NCBI GenBank assembly: GCA_040880585.1
Contig: JBBDID010000026.1
Coordinates: forward strand, 62,001-126,000
Source: Paracrocinitomix sp040880585
GTDB taxonomy: Bacteria > Bacteroidota > Bacteroidia > Flavobacteriales_D > Crocinitomicaceae
Length of the DNA stretch: 64,000 nucleotides
Direction of reading: 5' to 3'
In this document: positions 25,242-33,927 of the stretch, one piece after another
How positions within the stretch are numbered: the stretch's first letter is position 1
Layout: each line of letters begins with the position of its first letter
The notes under the pieces: generated by a model
The model's database searches: none
Told to the model about the DNA's origin: nothing
The model's input: only the letters and a program-made list of their open reading frames with translations
Made by a program: the position numbers and the translations under genes

Positions 25242-27860
25242 ATGAAAATCAGCGATATACGCAAGGTTTACTTGAGCTATTTTGAATCTAAAAACCATAA
25301 AATAGTTGATTCTGCCCCCATGGTGATCAAGAATGACCCTACATTAATGTTCACCAATGCCGGAATGAATCAGTTTAAGGATTATTTCCTTGGATATAAC
25401 GAAGCAAGTGAAAAACGTGTCACCAATACACAAAAATGTTTGCGTGTTTCAGGTAAACACAATGATTTAGAGGAAGTAGGTGTAGATACTTACCATCACA
25501 CCATGTTTGAAATGTTGGGAAATTGGTCATTTGGTGACTATTTTAAAGAAGAAGCCATAAAATGGGCGTGGGAACTGTTGACAGAGGTTTACAAACTCGA
25601 TAAAAGAAAACTATATGTCACTGTATTTCAGGGGGACGAAGCAGATGGAGTAGCAGAAGATGTGGAATCCGTAAATATTTGGAAAAAATACATTGCAGCA
25701 GATCGCATATTGCTGTGCGATAAAAAAGATAACTTTTGGGAAATGGGAGAGAGTGGCCCTTGTGGCCCTTGTTCTGAAATTCATATCGATATAAGGGATG
25801 AAGAAGAGCGAAAGAAAGTAGAGGGGAAAACGCTTGTCAACCGGGATCATCCTCAGGTGATAGAGATCTGGAATCTGGTATTCATGCAGTACAACAGAAA
25901 GGCAGACGGAACCTTAGAAGATTTGCCTTCAAAGCATGTGGATACCGGCCTGGGGTTAGAACGTTTGGCCATGGTTTTACAAGGCAAAAAATCCAATTAT
26001 GATACTGATTTGTTTCAGCATTTAATTCGGCAGTTAGAAAAAATATCTGCAAAAAAATATGGAAAAGATGAAGCAACCGACATTGCTTTTCGGGTAATTG
26101 CTGATCACATCCGGGCCATTGCATTCTCTATTACAGATGGTCAACTTCCGTCTAATACCGGAGCGGGGTATGTTATTCGCAGGATATTGAGAAGAGCGGT
26201 GCGATACGGCTATCAAACACTAGATTTAAAAGACCCGTTTTTGTATCAATTGATTCCCTCACTTATTGAAGTAATGGCAGACGCTTTTCCTGAATTGAAG
26301 AAACAAGAAGAGATCATTACAAAAGTGATCAAAGAAGAAGAGGTTAGCTTTTTCAGAACGCTTGAAACCGGTTTGGGAAAAATGGCAAATCTGATAGAAC
26401 AAGCCCAAAAGCAAAAACTGGATCAGTTAAAGGGAAAAGATGTGTTTGAATTGTATGACACCTTTGGTTTTCCGGTAGATTTGACGGCTTTAATCGCCAA
26501 AGAGAACGGTTTGGATATTGATAAAGCAGGCTTTGAAGTGGCGCTCACCCAACAAAAGGAGCGTTCGCGAGCTGCCTCTGTGATTCAGTCAGAAGATTGG
26601 GTAACATTGAGAGAAGATGATGTAGAGGAGTTTGTAGGATATGATATAACCGAAGTGGATGTGATGATCACCAAATACAGAAAGGTGAAACAGAAAGGCA
26701 AGGAGTTTTATCAATTGGTTTTTACGATTACTCCTTTTTATCCTGAAGGCGGGGGACAAGTTGGAGACACAGGCTGGATTGAATCTGACAGTGAGAAAAT
26801 TGCCATTATTGATACCAAAAAAGAAAATAACCTGATTGTTCATTTTGCCAATAAACTCCCCGAAGATGTACTGGCAACCTTCAAAGCAAAAGTAGCCATT
26901 GAAAAGCGAAAAAATACAGCTGCAAACCACACGGCTACTCATTTGTTGCATCATGCCCTGAGAAAAGTGCTGGGGATACATGTAGAACAAAAAGGGTCTT
27001 TGGTGAATGATGAGTATTTGCGATTTGATTTTTCTCATTTTTCTAAATTGACAGATGAAGAACTACTGACCATTGAAAATGAAGTAAATAAAGCGATCCA
27101 GGAAAATATTGAACTGAATGAGCGAAGGGCAGTGCCAATGGCTGTGGCGGAGGAATTAGGGGCGCTGGCGTTGTTTGGTGAAAAATACGGGGATTTGGTC
27201 AGAGTTATTCAGTTTGAAAATTCAGTTGAGTTGTGCGGAGGAACGCATGTTCAAAACACCAAAGATATTCGTTTGTTCAAGTTGATCTCTGAAGGTTCTG
27301 TAGCATCCGGAATCAGAAGAATTGAAGCCATTACAGCAGATAAAGCCCAGGAATACTTTATGCAACGCGCAGAGGAATATGATGCGATCAATGACCTTCT
27401 AAAACGGCCAAAAAATCTTTTGTCAGCTGTTCAGGATTTACTGGACAAAAATAATGTGTTGACAAAAGAAGTTGAGCAGCTTAAAAAAGGGCAGGCACGG
27501 CAGATTAAGTCAGAACTCAAGGCTAAAATCCAGCAAAAAGGGGATATGAATTACCTGTCTGAAATTCTGGATTTAGATGCGGGAAGCATTAAAGACATCT
27601 GTTTTCAACTCAAAGGAGAAGTAGATAACTTATTTGCTGTAATTGGAGGAAAATCAGAAGGAAAAGCTACTTTGAGTATTGTGATTTCAGATGACTTGGC
27701 AAAAGCGAAAGACTTTCATGCCGGCAATATGGTTCGCTCTGCTGCTAAACACATCAAAGGTGGAGGAGGGGGGCAACCTTTCTTTGCAACAGCCGGAGGT
27801 CAGGATGCTTCAGGATTATCCGCCGCATTAGCAGAAGTGGAGAAGGGGGTGGTGGGTTAG
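25242..27860 (+). CDS. alaS: Alanyl-tRNA synthetase
   Basis: Charges tRNA-Ala and edits mischarged serine or glycine. The class II core begins FTNAGMNQFKDYFLGYNEAS. The editing-site zinc ligands are visible: HTATH (His563, His567) and CGGTH (Cys665, His669). The C-terminal C-Ala/DHHA1 domain ends GGGGGQPFFATAGG, then QDASGLSAALAEVEKGVVG. 872 aa is full length. The last 96 bp occur again at 37204-37299. This C-terminus may belong to an integrated island (see the finding on alaS tails). Confidence 0.98.
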   Translation: MKISDIRKVYLSYFESKNHKIVDSAPMVIKNDPTLMFTNAGMNQFKDYFLGYNEASEKRVTNTQKCLRVSGKHNDLEEVGVDTYHHTMFEMLGNWSFGDYFKEEAIKWAWELLTEVYKLDKRKLYVTVFQGDEADGVAEDVESVNIWKKYIAADRILLCDKKDNFWEMGESGPCGPCSEIHIDIRDEEERKKVEGKTLVNRDHPQVIEIWNLVFMQYNRKADGTLEDLPSKHVDTGLGLERLAMVLQGKKSNYDTDLFQHLIRQLEKISAKKYGKDEATDIAFRVIADHIRAIAFSITDGQLPSNTGAGYVIRRILRRAVRYGYQTLDLKDPFLYQLIPSLIEVMADAFPELKKQEEIITKVIKEEEVSFFRTLETGLGKMANLIEQAQKQKLDQLKGKDVFELYDTFGFPVDLTALIAKENGLDIDKAGFEVALTQQKERSRAASVIQSEDWVTLREDDVEEFVGYDITEVDVMITKYRKVKQKGKEFYQLVFTITPFYPEGGGQVGDTGWIESDSEKIAIIDTKKENNLIVHFANKLPEDVLATFKAKVAIEKRKNTAANHTATHLLHHALRKVLGIHVEQKGSLVNDEYLRFDFSHFSKLTDEELLTIENEVNKAIQENIELNERRAVPMAVAEELGALALFGEKYGDLVRVIQFENSVELCGGTHVQNTKDIRLFKLISEGSVASGIRRIEAITADKAQEYFMQRAEEYDAINDLLKRPKNLLSAVQDLLDKNNVLTKEVEQLKKGQARQIKSELKAKIQQKGDMNYLSEILDLDAGSIKDICFQLKGEVDNLFAVIGGKSEGKATLSIVISDDLAKAKDFHAGNMVRSAAKHIKGGGGGQPFFATAGGQDASGLSAALAEVEKGVVG
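27765..27860. repeat. alaS 3' end, left copy of the island-bounding repeat
   Basis: A 96-bp sequence, the last 32 codons of alaS, matched at 37204-37299 in direct orientation with 90 of 96 bases identical. The first 62 bp are identical. All mismatches except the stop lie in 27827-27838. Confidence 0.92.
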
Positions 27861-27947
27861 AAGATGTATAGTCTTATCTAACGAAGATGCTGCTGTGCCT
27901 ACTCTGATTTAAAGTCTCTTTCAGCACATTCCGACTTTATTAATTTT

Positions 27948-29246
27948 CTATCGAATAAATACCTTCTTTTGAAAATCAGTTTTACCGTCATTTATATGAA
28001 CCAGGTATAGCCCCGAAGGTAGGTTCAAATCATACTGCTGATTACCCACAGATTCATCCGTAAACATCTTTTTTCCACTGAGGTTGTACACTGTTATATT
28101 GTACTGATGATTTCCATTTACTTTTAACATAAGAAAGTTACCCTGGGCATAGATATTGAAGTCTGAAATATTTTCATCCACGCCTACACTACCAATATAG
28201 ATATAATCTACTTTTGTCTCTGTATCAGATCCTAAATCATCTGTAACAGTAAGTTCAACAGTATAAGTACCAGTGGTAGAATAAGTAATTCCGGTTGGAT
28301 TTTGGTCAGTAGAAGTTGGAGTGTCAGCTCCTGTAAATGTCCATGACCAACTCACCCCTGTTCCATAAGAACTAAGATCTGTAAAGTTAACTGATTCTCC
28401 CTCTAAAAGTGATGTAGAAGATGCTGAAAAGTTAACAATTGGACCATCAATAACTGTAATATAATCTACTTTTGTCTCTGTATCAGTTCCACCATCATCT
28501 GTAACCGTAAGCTCAACAGTATAAGTACCGGCAGTAGAATAAGTAATTCCCGTTGGGTTTGGGTCAGAAGATGTAGTTACATCTGCTCCTGTAAATGTCC
28601 AATTATAAGTTACTGTTCCGGTTGTTGTACTTGTATTTGTAAAGTCTATTAAACTACCATTTGAAACTGTTGTAGGGAATGTTGTAAAATCTGCTGTTGG
28701 TAATGGATTTGGATTCACATCAACTTTAAAATTATTTAACATAAAATTATCACTTCCATCATACTCACCATTTAACTCAATTTTAACATAAGTATCTCCT
28801 GTATTTATAAAAGTAATAGATTGGTCAAATGATCCCCCATCACTATCTGTCCAACTACCAACTGGTGTCCAAGATGTTCCATCATTAGATGTATATAGTG
28901 TGATCACATCCCCAACATTCAGAGATCCAGACCCACTACCAGTAGTGTATGTGGAAAATTCCACAGTAAACTTAACGCCTGAGTAATTTCCCATATCCGG
29001 TAATTCTAAAACAGCATCTAAAGAGTATGGAAGACTAATATTATCAACCTGAACATATAGTGACCCTTCCATTGCACCCCCTGTAATTGGAGCAGTATTT
29101 AAATTGGAGGTAGTTATAGTCCAATTTGGACTAGGATCAAATGGATTTGTAGCATCCATTCCATAATCGGCTATATTCAAAGTGTATTGTGACATTCCAA
29201 TTGATGTGAACATCATTGTAAATGTCAGAAGAAATAAATTTTTCAT
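27948..29246 (-). CDS. Secreted PKD-repeat protein with T9SS sorting domain
   Basis: A 432-aa product with signal MKNLFLLTFTMMFTSIGMSQ. Residues ~25-180 form a carbohydrate-module-like beta domain (FTVEFSTYTTGSGSGSLNVG, WTDSDGGSFDQSITF). Two PKD domains follow (about 185-265 and 268-350), each with TYNWTFTGAD or VSWSWTFTGAD and TVELTVTDD. The last ~75 residues are a type A sorting domain (FNIYAQGNFLMLKVNG ... QKKVFIR). Predicted outside the cell, in adhesion or glycan/protein binding. The PKD coding DNA is itself a near-identical direct repeat (28201-28313 versus 28459-28565). First gene inside the island. Confidence 0.85.
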   Translation of the reverse strand: MKNLFLLTFTMMFTSIGMSQYTLNIADYGMDATNPFDPSPNWTITTSNLNTAPITGGAMEGSLYVQVDNISLPYSLDAVLELPDMGNYSGVKFTVEFSTYTTGSGSGSLNVGDVITLYTSNDGTSWTPVGSWTDSDGGSFDQSITFINTGDTYVKIELNGEYDGSDNFMLNNFKVDVNPNPLPTADFTTFPTTVSNGSLIDFTNTSTTTGTVTYNWTFTGADVTTSSDPNPTGITYSTAGTYTVELTVTDDGGTDTETKVDYITVIDGPIVNFSASSTSLLEGESVNFTDLSSYGTGVSWSWTFTGADTPTSTDQNPTGITYSTTGTYTVELTVTDDLGSDTETKVDYIYIGSVGVDENISDFNIYAQGNFLMLKVNGNHQYNITVYNLSGKKMFTDESVGNQQYDLNLPSGLYLVHINDGKTDFQKKVFIR

Positions 29247-29294
29247 TTTTTTGTTTAAAGATTAATAATTAGTGATTCACAGACTAAAAGAGGT

Positions 29295-30755
29295 TTAATT
29301 TTTAATTACTCTGGAGCTATGAATGTAACCAACTGTTCCGTCTGACAGTTTCACTTTTTTATGGACGTCTTCTTCTCCAAGCACTTCAAAATACTCCCCC
29401 TCATATACTTTTTTCAATACCTTCCCTCCTGGGGTTTTTCTCATATTTGAATATCCATCAGGATCTGAAATTTGATACAAATCATTTGTAGACCCAACCT
29501 CAGAAGATTCCTCTACGTGTTCATTATCCGAATTAGACTCTTTATCAAGCCTAAACCTACCTACTATTCCTCCTCTATCCGTATTAATTATTTTCTCCCA
29601 AATAACTCCTTCATTTTCTTGGGGTGTGATTAGTGTATATGTTACATTATCAGAATCCGTCAAGACTAAATTATCCCAATAACGTCCATGACCACTAGAT
29701 TGTCTAACCATTTTCCCTGTTAAGGTTTTAGATATACCATTTTCTATCAACTCCCCAACAATACCATCATTTGTCCATTGACTCTTTAATATAAAATTCT
29801 TACCATCAACTGTTCCTGCCCAAACTCCCTCATAAAACTTAATAGGTACTAAATCATCAACCCCTGACTTTTGAGAGAATCCAAAACCATTCCATTCTGG
29901 AGATACATACAACTCATTACCTTCACTGTTCCATCCCTTAACTTCAAAGACGTTTGCATTCTCCCTATAAAAACTCAAATCCGATTCATTCATTCCTTTT
30001 TCTGTTAATTCTGACCCTCTTATCTCGATCATTTTTTTACCGTTTTCATGATAACAAATAATCTGTGTTGAACTTTCCTCTCTTCTTATATGTCCAGAAT
30101 CTGGGTACCAGTTTTTAAATGTTTTTTCTTTATAATCGTAAATAAACATTGGTGATCCATCAGAATAATATGATTCGGATAACTCTATCACACCTGATTC
30201 ATACACATCAATTGATTTTAGGACATCCTTTGAATAATACTCAACAAACTCCCCATCCTTAGTTCCGTTCATGTCAAATTCATTTTTAAGTCGGAGGGAA
30301 CCATCTTCAAAAAACGAAAGGTAATCACCATAAAAAACCGTACCATTCTTCTTTTCATATTTACCCGACTGATACCCAATATCTCTAATTTTACCGTTCT
30401 CAAAAAACCACAAGGAATAACCATAAGACTTTCCATCTTCACCGTATGTCCATAAGTATTCTAAGTTTCCGTTTCCATGTCTTGTTTCACATATACCTTT
30501 AAAAACTTTTCCGCTCAATTGTCTCTGACAAGTTCCTTCTACTCTTTCTCCTTTCCAGTTTTTTTCACAATCATCCCTATTAATTGTCAATTCCGAACAA
30601 TCACATGCGCCTTCAAGAGAACCAAATTGCTCATTCAGTTCCTTGTAGGACATTTCTGATAATGTTGTGGGATCAATAGAAATTCCACCGTCTTCACATG
30701 AGTACAAAAAAATCAAGACAAGGAAGAAAAGGTGATATAGTCCGCGCGATTTCAT
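29295..30755 (-). CDS. MORN-repeat lipoprotein with C-terminal SH3 domain
   Basis: A 486-aa lipoprotein (signal MKSRGLYHLFFLVLIFLYSC, lipobox Cys20). The first half has several MORN_2-type repeats with the pattern Gly-x-x-x-x-(Y/F)-(x)n-G, for example LWFFENGKIRDIGYQSGKY, YLSFFEDGSLRLKNEF and EFVEYYSKDVLKSIDVYE. Residues ~430-486 (YSNMRKTPGGKVLKKVYEGE, then FEVLGEEDV) form a bacterial SH3 domain, which often binds cell wall. The combination suggests an envelope anchor or effector-like protein. Unusually AT-rich codon use compared with alaS. Function unknown. Confidence 0.78.
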   Translation of the reverse strand: MKSRGLYHLFFLVLIFLYSCEDGGISIDPTTLSEMSYKELNEQFGSLEGACDCSELTINRDDCEKNWKGERVEGTCQRQLSGKVFKGICETRHGNGNLEYLWTYGEDGKSYGYSLWFFENGKIRDIGYQSGKYEKKNGTVFYGDYLSFFEDGSLRLKNEFDMNGTKDGEFVEYYSKDVLKSIDVYESGVIELSESYYSDGSPMFIYDYKEKTFKNWYPDSGHIRREESSTQIICYHENGKKMIEIRGSELTEKGMNESDLSFYRENANVFEVKGWNSEGNELYVSPEWNGFGFSQKSGVDDLVPIKFYEGVWAGTVDGKNFILKSQWTNDGIVGELIENGISKTLTGKMVRQSSGHGRYWDNLVLTDSDNVTYTLITPQENEGVIWEKIINTDRGGIVGRFRLDKESNSDNEHVEESSEVGSTNDLYQISDPDGYSNMRKTPGGKVLKKVYEGEYFEVLGEEDVHKKVKLSDGTVGYIHSSRVIKN

Positions 30756-30880
30756 AAGCTGAAATTTTTCATGTTTGTAATAATGTCACTTACCATTATG
30801 CCTGTTTTTTTTTGATTTTTACTAAATTGATGCACAGGTTGATCCCGTTTTAGTTTCCCCTTAAATGCTGAATGTACGGA

Positions 30881-30933
30881 TCGGTGATGTCCTTTTTTGG
30901 GAAAAACAAAAAAACGAACATCACCGCTTTGCG
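30881..30933. repeat. Inverted repeat downstream of the DUF1566 gene
   Basis: CGGTGATGT (30881-30889) pairs with ACATCACCG (30917-30925), and CCGC-TTT-GCGG (30923-30933) forms a nested hairpin. A-rich DNA between the arms could give a U-run in either direction. Possible terminator for the DUF1566 gene ending at 30948, but not a clear one. Confidence 0.45.
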
Positions 30934-30947
30934 GTTAAATAGATAAG

Positions 30948-31841
30948 TTAAAAAGCCCGAACGGCACGAACACTATAAGTATCCGTCTTAACGTTGGCGC
31001 TCGCGTCGCCATGGCCGAATCTTAAGTTGAATGCGTAAGTTGCAATGGTCTCCGTACTACTCCAATACTGGGCAGTATTTGACAATAATGTAAAACTACC
31101 CGCATTTAATGCTTTATTAGCATGAAAGCGGTTACGCCATAAAATACTTAACTCATCAATAGAGGGTAAATACCAGTCGGTAAAGCCGCCATCTGTTAAA
31201 CCGTTTACATAAGTTGCCGCAGTGCTGCCTGTCATTAAACCAGTATTGTACACTCCATCCCAACTGCGGGTTGCATTAGTTGTTGTGCTACTTGACTGCC
31301 ATTCTGCTGTGCTTTCGTTTTTATTTACAATAAGTCCGTGTTGGGCACCATTTTGGTCTAAGTAAATGTAAAATACAATGCCGCCTAAGGTATCTTGCCC
31401 TAAGTAGAAATCGTTAGATGAACCGCCACCTGTAACTGCCTCTGCAGTTTTTGCGTGCAAAGCATAAGGCACGCTTAGCAATTGACTTGTACCCGTAATA
31501 GTGTAACTTGTCCCACCTGTTGGGTCGGTTTCTGTTTTAATGAAATATGGTCCGTTTGCCCAGTCGATAGTAGCAAATATTCCAGAAACAACAGTTCCGC
31601 TTCCAATTTCTAAACTTACTAATCCATTGGCATTAGAAGTTGGAGTTTGGGTTTCTACATAAACTGCTGTTCCACTTGAAGAGCCCTGCAAAATAGATAT
31701 TTGCATACCTACCGCTGTGGAGGTAACTAAAGCATTACTTCCGTCTCTTACTACGGCTTGGTAACTCATTTTTTCGGGTGATTGAGCAAACACGCTTGCA
31801 GTCATTAGTATTGCTGCACAAATTGTAATTATCTTTTTCAT
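30948..31841 (-). CDS. DUF1566-type secreted protein (Fibrobacter paralogous domain)
   Basis: A 297-aa product with signal MKKIITICAAILMTASVFAQ. Residues ~20-150 form a beta-rich fibre-like domain (MSYQAVVRDGSNALVTSTAV, LLSVPYALHAKTAEA). Residues ~150-297 form the DUF1566/paralogous domain with GGFTDWYLPSIDELSILWRN and the closing VRAVRAF. These are extracellular proteins in Bacteroidota, often near surface fibres. The 5' end follows a scar of a T9SS gene (see 31834-31895). Confidence 0.82.
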   Translation of the reverse strand: MKKIITICAAILMTASVFAQSPEKMSYQAVVRDGSNALVTSTAVGMQISILQGSSSGTAVYVETQTPTSNANGLVSLEIGSGTVVSGIFATIDWANGPYFIKTETDPTGGTSYTITGTSQLLSVPYALHAKTAEAVTGGGSSNDFYLGQDTLGGIVFYIYLDQNGAQHGLIVNKNESTAEWQSSSTTTNATRSWDGVYNTGLMTGSTAATYVNGLTDGGFTDWYLPSIDELSILWRNRFHANKALNAGSFTLLSNTAQYWSSTETIATYAFNLRFGHGDASANVKTDTYSVRAVRAF

Positions 31842-31895
31842 TGTTTTTAGTTTTTGATGATTTTTATTTTCCTAGTTTCTTCACTAAATCTTCAA
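31834..31895. repeat. Composite junction: T9SS tail scar joined to the 173-aa gene tail
   Basis: 31834-31864 (31 bp) is identical to 32440-32470, which is the end of the 162-aa T9SS gene (KIIKN-stop) plus 12 bp. 31861-31895 (35 bp) is identical to 32971-33005, the 3' tail of a 173-aa-type gene. Both halves overlap in TTTT, so this junction looks like the same region with the T9SS gene deleted. Confidence 0.85.
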
Positions 31896-32385
31896 TATAT
31901 TTTATCAGAGTGAAAGTCCTGTTTTGAAACTCATGAACTTCTTCTTGGGTTAGTTCCGAAAACTTATGTATAGAATATGGTTGAAGCTGATTTTTAAGAT
32001 ATCCGCCATATTCAGTCAGTTTACTTTCTTCAAAGTCGTCCGGAAATAAATGAAAGCTTTTTTGATCAATCATTCTAGTTAACCAAATTAAGTCATATTG
32101 CATTTTTTTATGTTGTCTGTAATCTTCAGGCTGCTCTCTTTCAAATTCAACCAGACTTCTATTTAGTGATCTGATATTATCTGCCCAATATTTTGCGTAA
32201 AAACTGTCATACACAATCCGATTGAGCTTATCCCTTAATTCAAGCAAGGAATCAATTTGCTTGTTTGTTAGGTGGTTTCTAAAAATTTCTTTTCTCTTAA
32301 AAACCAAAGCCCACAATGCAATTACTAATACCCCAAACCCTGAAATGTCAGAAATTATTGAAGTTATGTCCTTTATACAATCCAT
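31864..32385 (-). CDS. Unknown single-pass membrane protein (173 aa)
   Basis: The product has one N-terminal hydrophobic helix (GFGVLVIALWALVF, residues about 17-30) and a mostly helical C-terminal domain rich in charged residues (LTNKQIDSLLELRDKLNRIV, YGGYLKNQLQPYSIHKFS, YIEDLVKKLGK). No family is recognised. The tail (KYIEDLVKKLGK) recurs as a fragment at 32974-33015. It lies between two scars and is preceded by a 16-aa remnant. Confidence 0.6.
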   Translation of the reverse strand: MDCIKDITSIISDISGFGVLVIALWALVFKRKEIFRNHLTNKQIDSLLELRDKLNRIVYDSFYAKYWADNIRSLNRSLVEFEREQPEDYRQHKKMQYDLIWLTRMIDQKSFHLFPDDFEESKLTEYGGYLKNQLQPYSIHKFSELTQEEVHEFQNRTFTLIKYIEDLVKKLGK

Positions 32386-32396
32386 GTTGTCTTTTT

Positions 32397-32447
32397 TTAT
32401 ATGGCAGGTAATTTCAGTGTTAATATCAAGAGAAATAAATTTTTCAT
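32397..32447 (-). pseudogene. Truncated signal-peptide remnant (MKNLFLLILTLKLPAI)
   Basis: A 16-codon frame starting like the PKD/T9SS protein (MKNLFLLTFT...) and ending in a stop. It is preceded by the same 31-bp junction as the DUF1566 gene and is followed after 11 bp by the 173-aa gene. Likely the 5' stub of a lost secreted-protein gene. A real micropeptide is unlikely. Confidence 0.62.
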
Positions 32448-32452
32448 TGTTT

Positions 32453-32941
32453 TTAGTTTTTGATGATTTTAAATGATTGAACTTGTTTATTTTCTTGGTT
32501 TACAACATTGATGAAGTAAGTTGCAGGAGGCAAATTGGATGTGTTTATTTGCGTTTGTTGTGCAGTTACTTGTCCGTTGCTTAATAATTTGCCTTGCATG
32601 TCGTAGAGCTGATATGCCAATTTTTCGTTGTTGTAATTGCTTATTTGCAGGGTTAAATTATCGGCAGTAGGGTTGGGGAAGACCGAAAGAGAAATGTTCA
32701 GTTCGGTTTCTTTAATTCCTACCGTAAAAATTTCGTAGGCTTGTTGCACACCTTGGCTAACTGTGCCAGAAGCATCCGTATTTGTTGTATAAACGACCTG
32801 TCCTACACTATATGCAACAGTTCCCCCGCTGCCCAAAGCGTCTCCGCCTGAAGCGTTGGAAGATTCCTGAGCTTGTGCTAAGCCCACCCACATAAGTCCT
32901 GTCGCTAACAGCACAATGGGTCTTGATTTGTATTTTGCCAT
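32453..32941 (-). CDS. Small T9SS-exported surface protein
   Basis: A 162-aa protein with signal MAKYKSRPIVLLATGLMWVG (cleavage after AQA), a ~40-residue SVGQ-type linker (GGTVAYSVGQVVYTTNTDAS) and a C-terminal type A sorting domain (LSVFPNPTADNLTLQISNYN ... FKIIKN). The mature part is almost only the sorting domain, so it may be a scaffold or an attachment tail. Common in Bacteroidota accessory regions. Its 3' end was copied as a scar upstream of the DUF1566 gene. Confidence 0.82.
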   Translation of the reverse strand: MAKYKSRPIVLLATGLMWVGLAQAQESSNASGGDALGSGGTVAYSVGQVVYTTNTDASGTVSQGVQQAYEIFTVGIKETELNISLSVFPNPTADNLTLQISNYNNEKLAYQLYDMQGKLLSNGQVTAQQTQINTSNLPPATYFINVVNQENKQVQSFKIIKN

Positions 32942-32973
32942 GTTGATTTGTTTTTAATTGTTAATGCTCATTT

Positions 32974-33015
32974 TTATTTTCCTAGTTTCTTCACTAAATC
33001 TTCAAGATATTTCAT
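32974..33015 (-). pseudogene. Tail remnant of a 173-aa-type gene (MKYLEDLVKKLGK)
   Basis: Thirteen codons and a stop that match the end of the 173-aa gene (KYIEDLVKKLGK-stop), including 35 identical bases downstream. It lies between the HTH gene and the T9SS gene and is not a complete gene. Confidence 0.85.
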
Positions 33016-33022
33016 CCAATTT

Positions 33023-33250
33023 CTATTCTCCATCTTTCCACTGAAAATTAAACTCCCCCTTTTCTTCATATACATAAGACATTTGGATGGTTGAATATTT
33101 TATTGGGGCTCCAAGTTCTTCTTTCATAAATTTGATATAATTGTAAACAGATCGCTTTGTAATACCAATCTTTCTGGATAATTCCTCCGGAGAACCGGAA
33201 GCCCCTTTCTTAATTAAGTTATCGATATGTATTACCTTACGTATATCCAC
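33023..33250 (-). CDS. Small helix-turn-helix DNA-binding protein
   Basis: A 75-aa protein; GTG start at 33248-33250, as no ATG precedes it before a stop. Residues ~18-46 (GSPEELSRKIGITKRSVYNY) form an HTH of the HTH_11/winged-helix kind. It resembles the N-terminal half of DeoR- or WYL-type regulators, without a ligand domain. It is divergent from the sigma-factor gene (128 bp apart) and is a plausible regulator of it and of itself. A 5-bp inverted dyad at 33271-33287 is a candidate operator. Confidence 0.72.
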   Translation of the reverse strand: MDIRKVIHIDNLIKKGASGSPEELSRKIGITKRSVYNYIKFMKEELGAPIKYSTIQMSYVYEEKGEFNFQWKDGE

Positions 33251-33270
33251 CTCAAAATTAAATGTCCTCA

Positions 33271-33287
33271 GTGAAATGTGAGTTCAC
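33271..33287. promoter_or_regulatory. Candidate operator in the HTH/sigma intergenic region
   Basis: GTGAA and TTCAC form an inverted dyad with a 7-bp spacer, 21 bp upstream of the HTH start codon. Short and possibly by chance. Confidence 0.25.
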
Positions 33288-33378
33288 CGATTCATTATAG
33301 CTTTACATTAAAAGAACAACTAAGTCATTTAATTGTACTATTGGCCTATAAAATAAATTGAAAGCAACTGAAGAAATA

Positions 33379-33927
33379 ATGACCGAAACCGACGAAATCC
33401 AAATAGAGTGGTCATTGTTCGTGAATGGGAACAACACTTATATTTCGGGCATTTATAAACGGTATCTACCTCAACTCATTTTTGTAGCTTACGCTTACCT
33501 TGAAGATGAAGAAAAATCAAAAGACGTAGTTGGTGATGTGTTTGAGAGCCTTATTAGTATGAGTATTTCAGAACGAAAACTCAAACTATCAGGCGTCAAC
33601 CAAAAACTCAGCCCCTTTTTAAAAGTAATCGTGAAAAACAGGTGTTTAAATATCAGGAGGATAGAACAAAACAGGAAGCGTATTTTGCTGGATTTTAGTG
33701 CGCTTTTTGTTAAAAAATCAGCTTCGTTTACACTTGATAAAAATGATTATCAAAAACTAATGCAATTATTACCTGACAGACAAAGAGAAATATTTACACT
33801 TCACAATCAAGGGTATAATAATCATGAAATTGGGCAGAAATTAAGCATAAGCATCAATACAGTAAAAAATACTTTGGTAAATTCGAAAAAGAAATTGCGC
33901 GAATTATACAATACTTTAATGACTTAA
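33379..33927 (+). CDS. Sigma-70 family (ECF-like) RNA polymerase sigma factor
   Basis: The start is set at ATG 33379 (MTETDEIQIEWSLFV); an upstream TTG at 33358 is less likely. The 182-aa product has sigma region 2 (residues ~20-90; YKRYLPQLIFVAYAYLEDEE, then KDVVGDVFESLISMS) and region 4 (~125-178; LPDRQREIFTLHNQGYNNHE, with the IGQKLSISINTVKN helix-turn-helix). It binds core RNA polymerase and redirects transcription. The stop is immediately followed by the ATG of the next gene, so the two are translated together. This pairing is what is expected of a sigma/anti-sigma unit. Confidence 0.9.
   Translation: MTETDEIQIEWSLFVNGNNTYISGIYKRYLPQLIFVAYAYLEDEEKSKDVVGDVFESLISMSISERKLKLSGVNQKLSPFLKVIVKNRCLNIRRIEQNRKRILLDFSALFVKKSASFTLDKNDYQKLMQLLPDRQREIFTLHNQGYNNHEIGQKLSISINTVKNTLVNSKKKLRELYNTLMT

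Noticed and set aside
32397..32447. A functional 16-aa leader peptide upstream of the 173-aa gene
   Set aside because: The sequence reads as the start of a T9SS or secreted protein that stops early; the identical junction before the DUF1566 gene supports a deletion scar instead.
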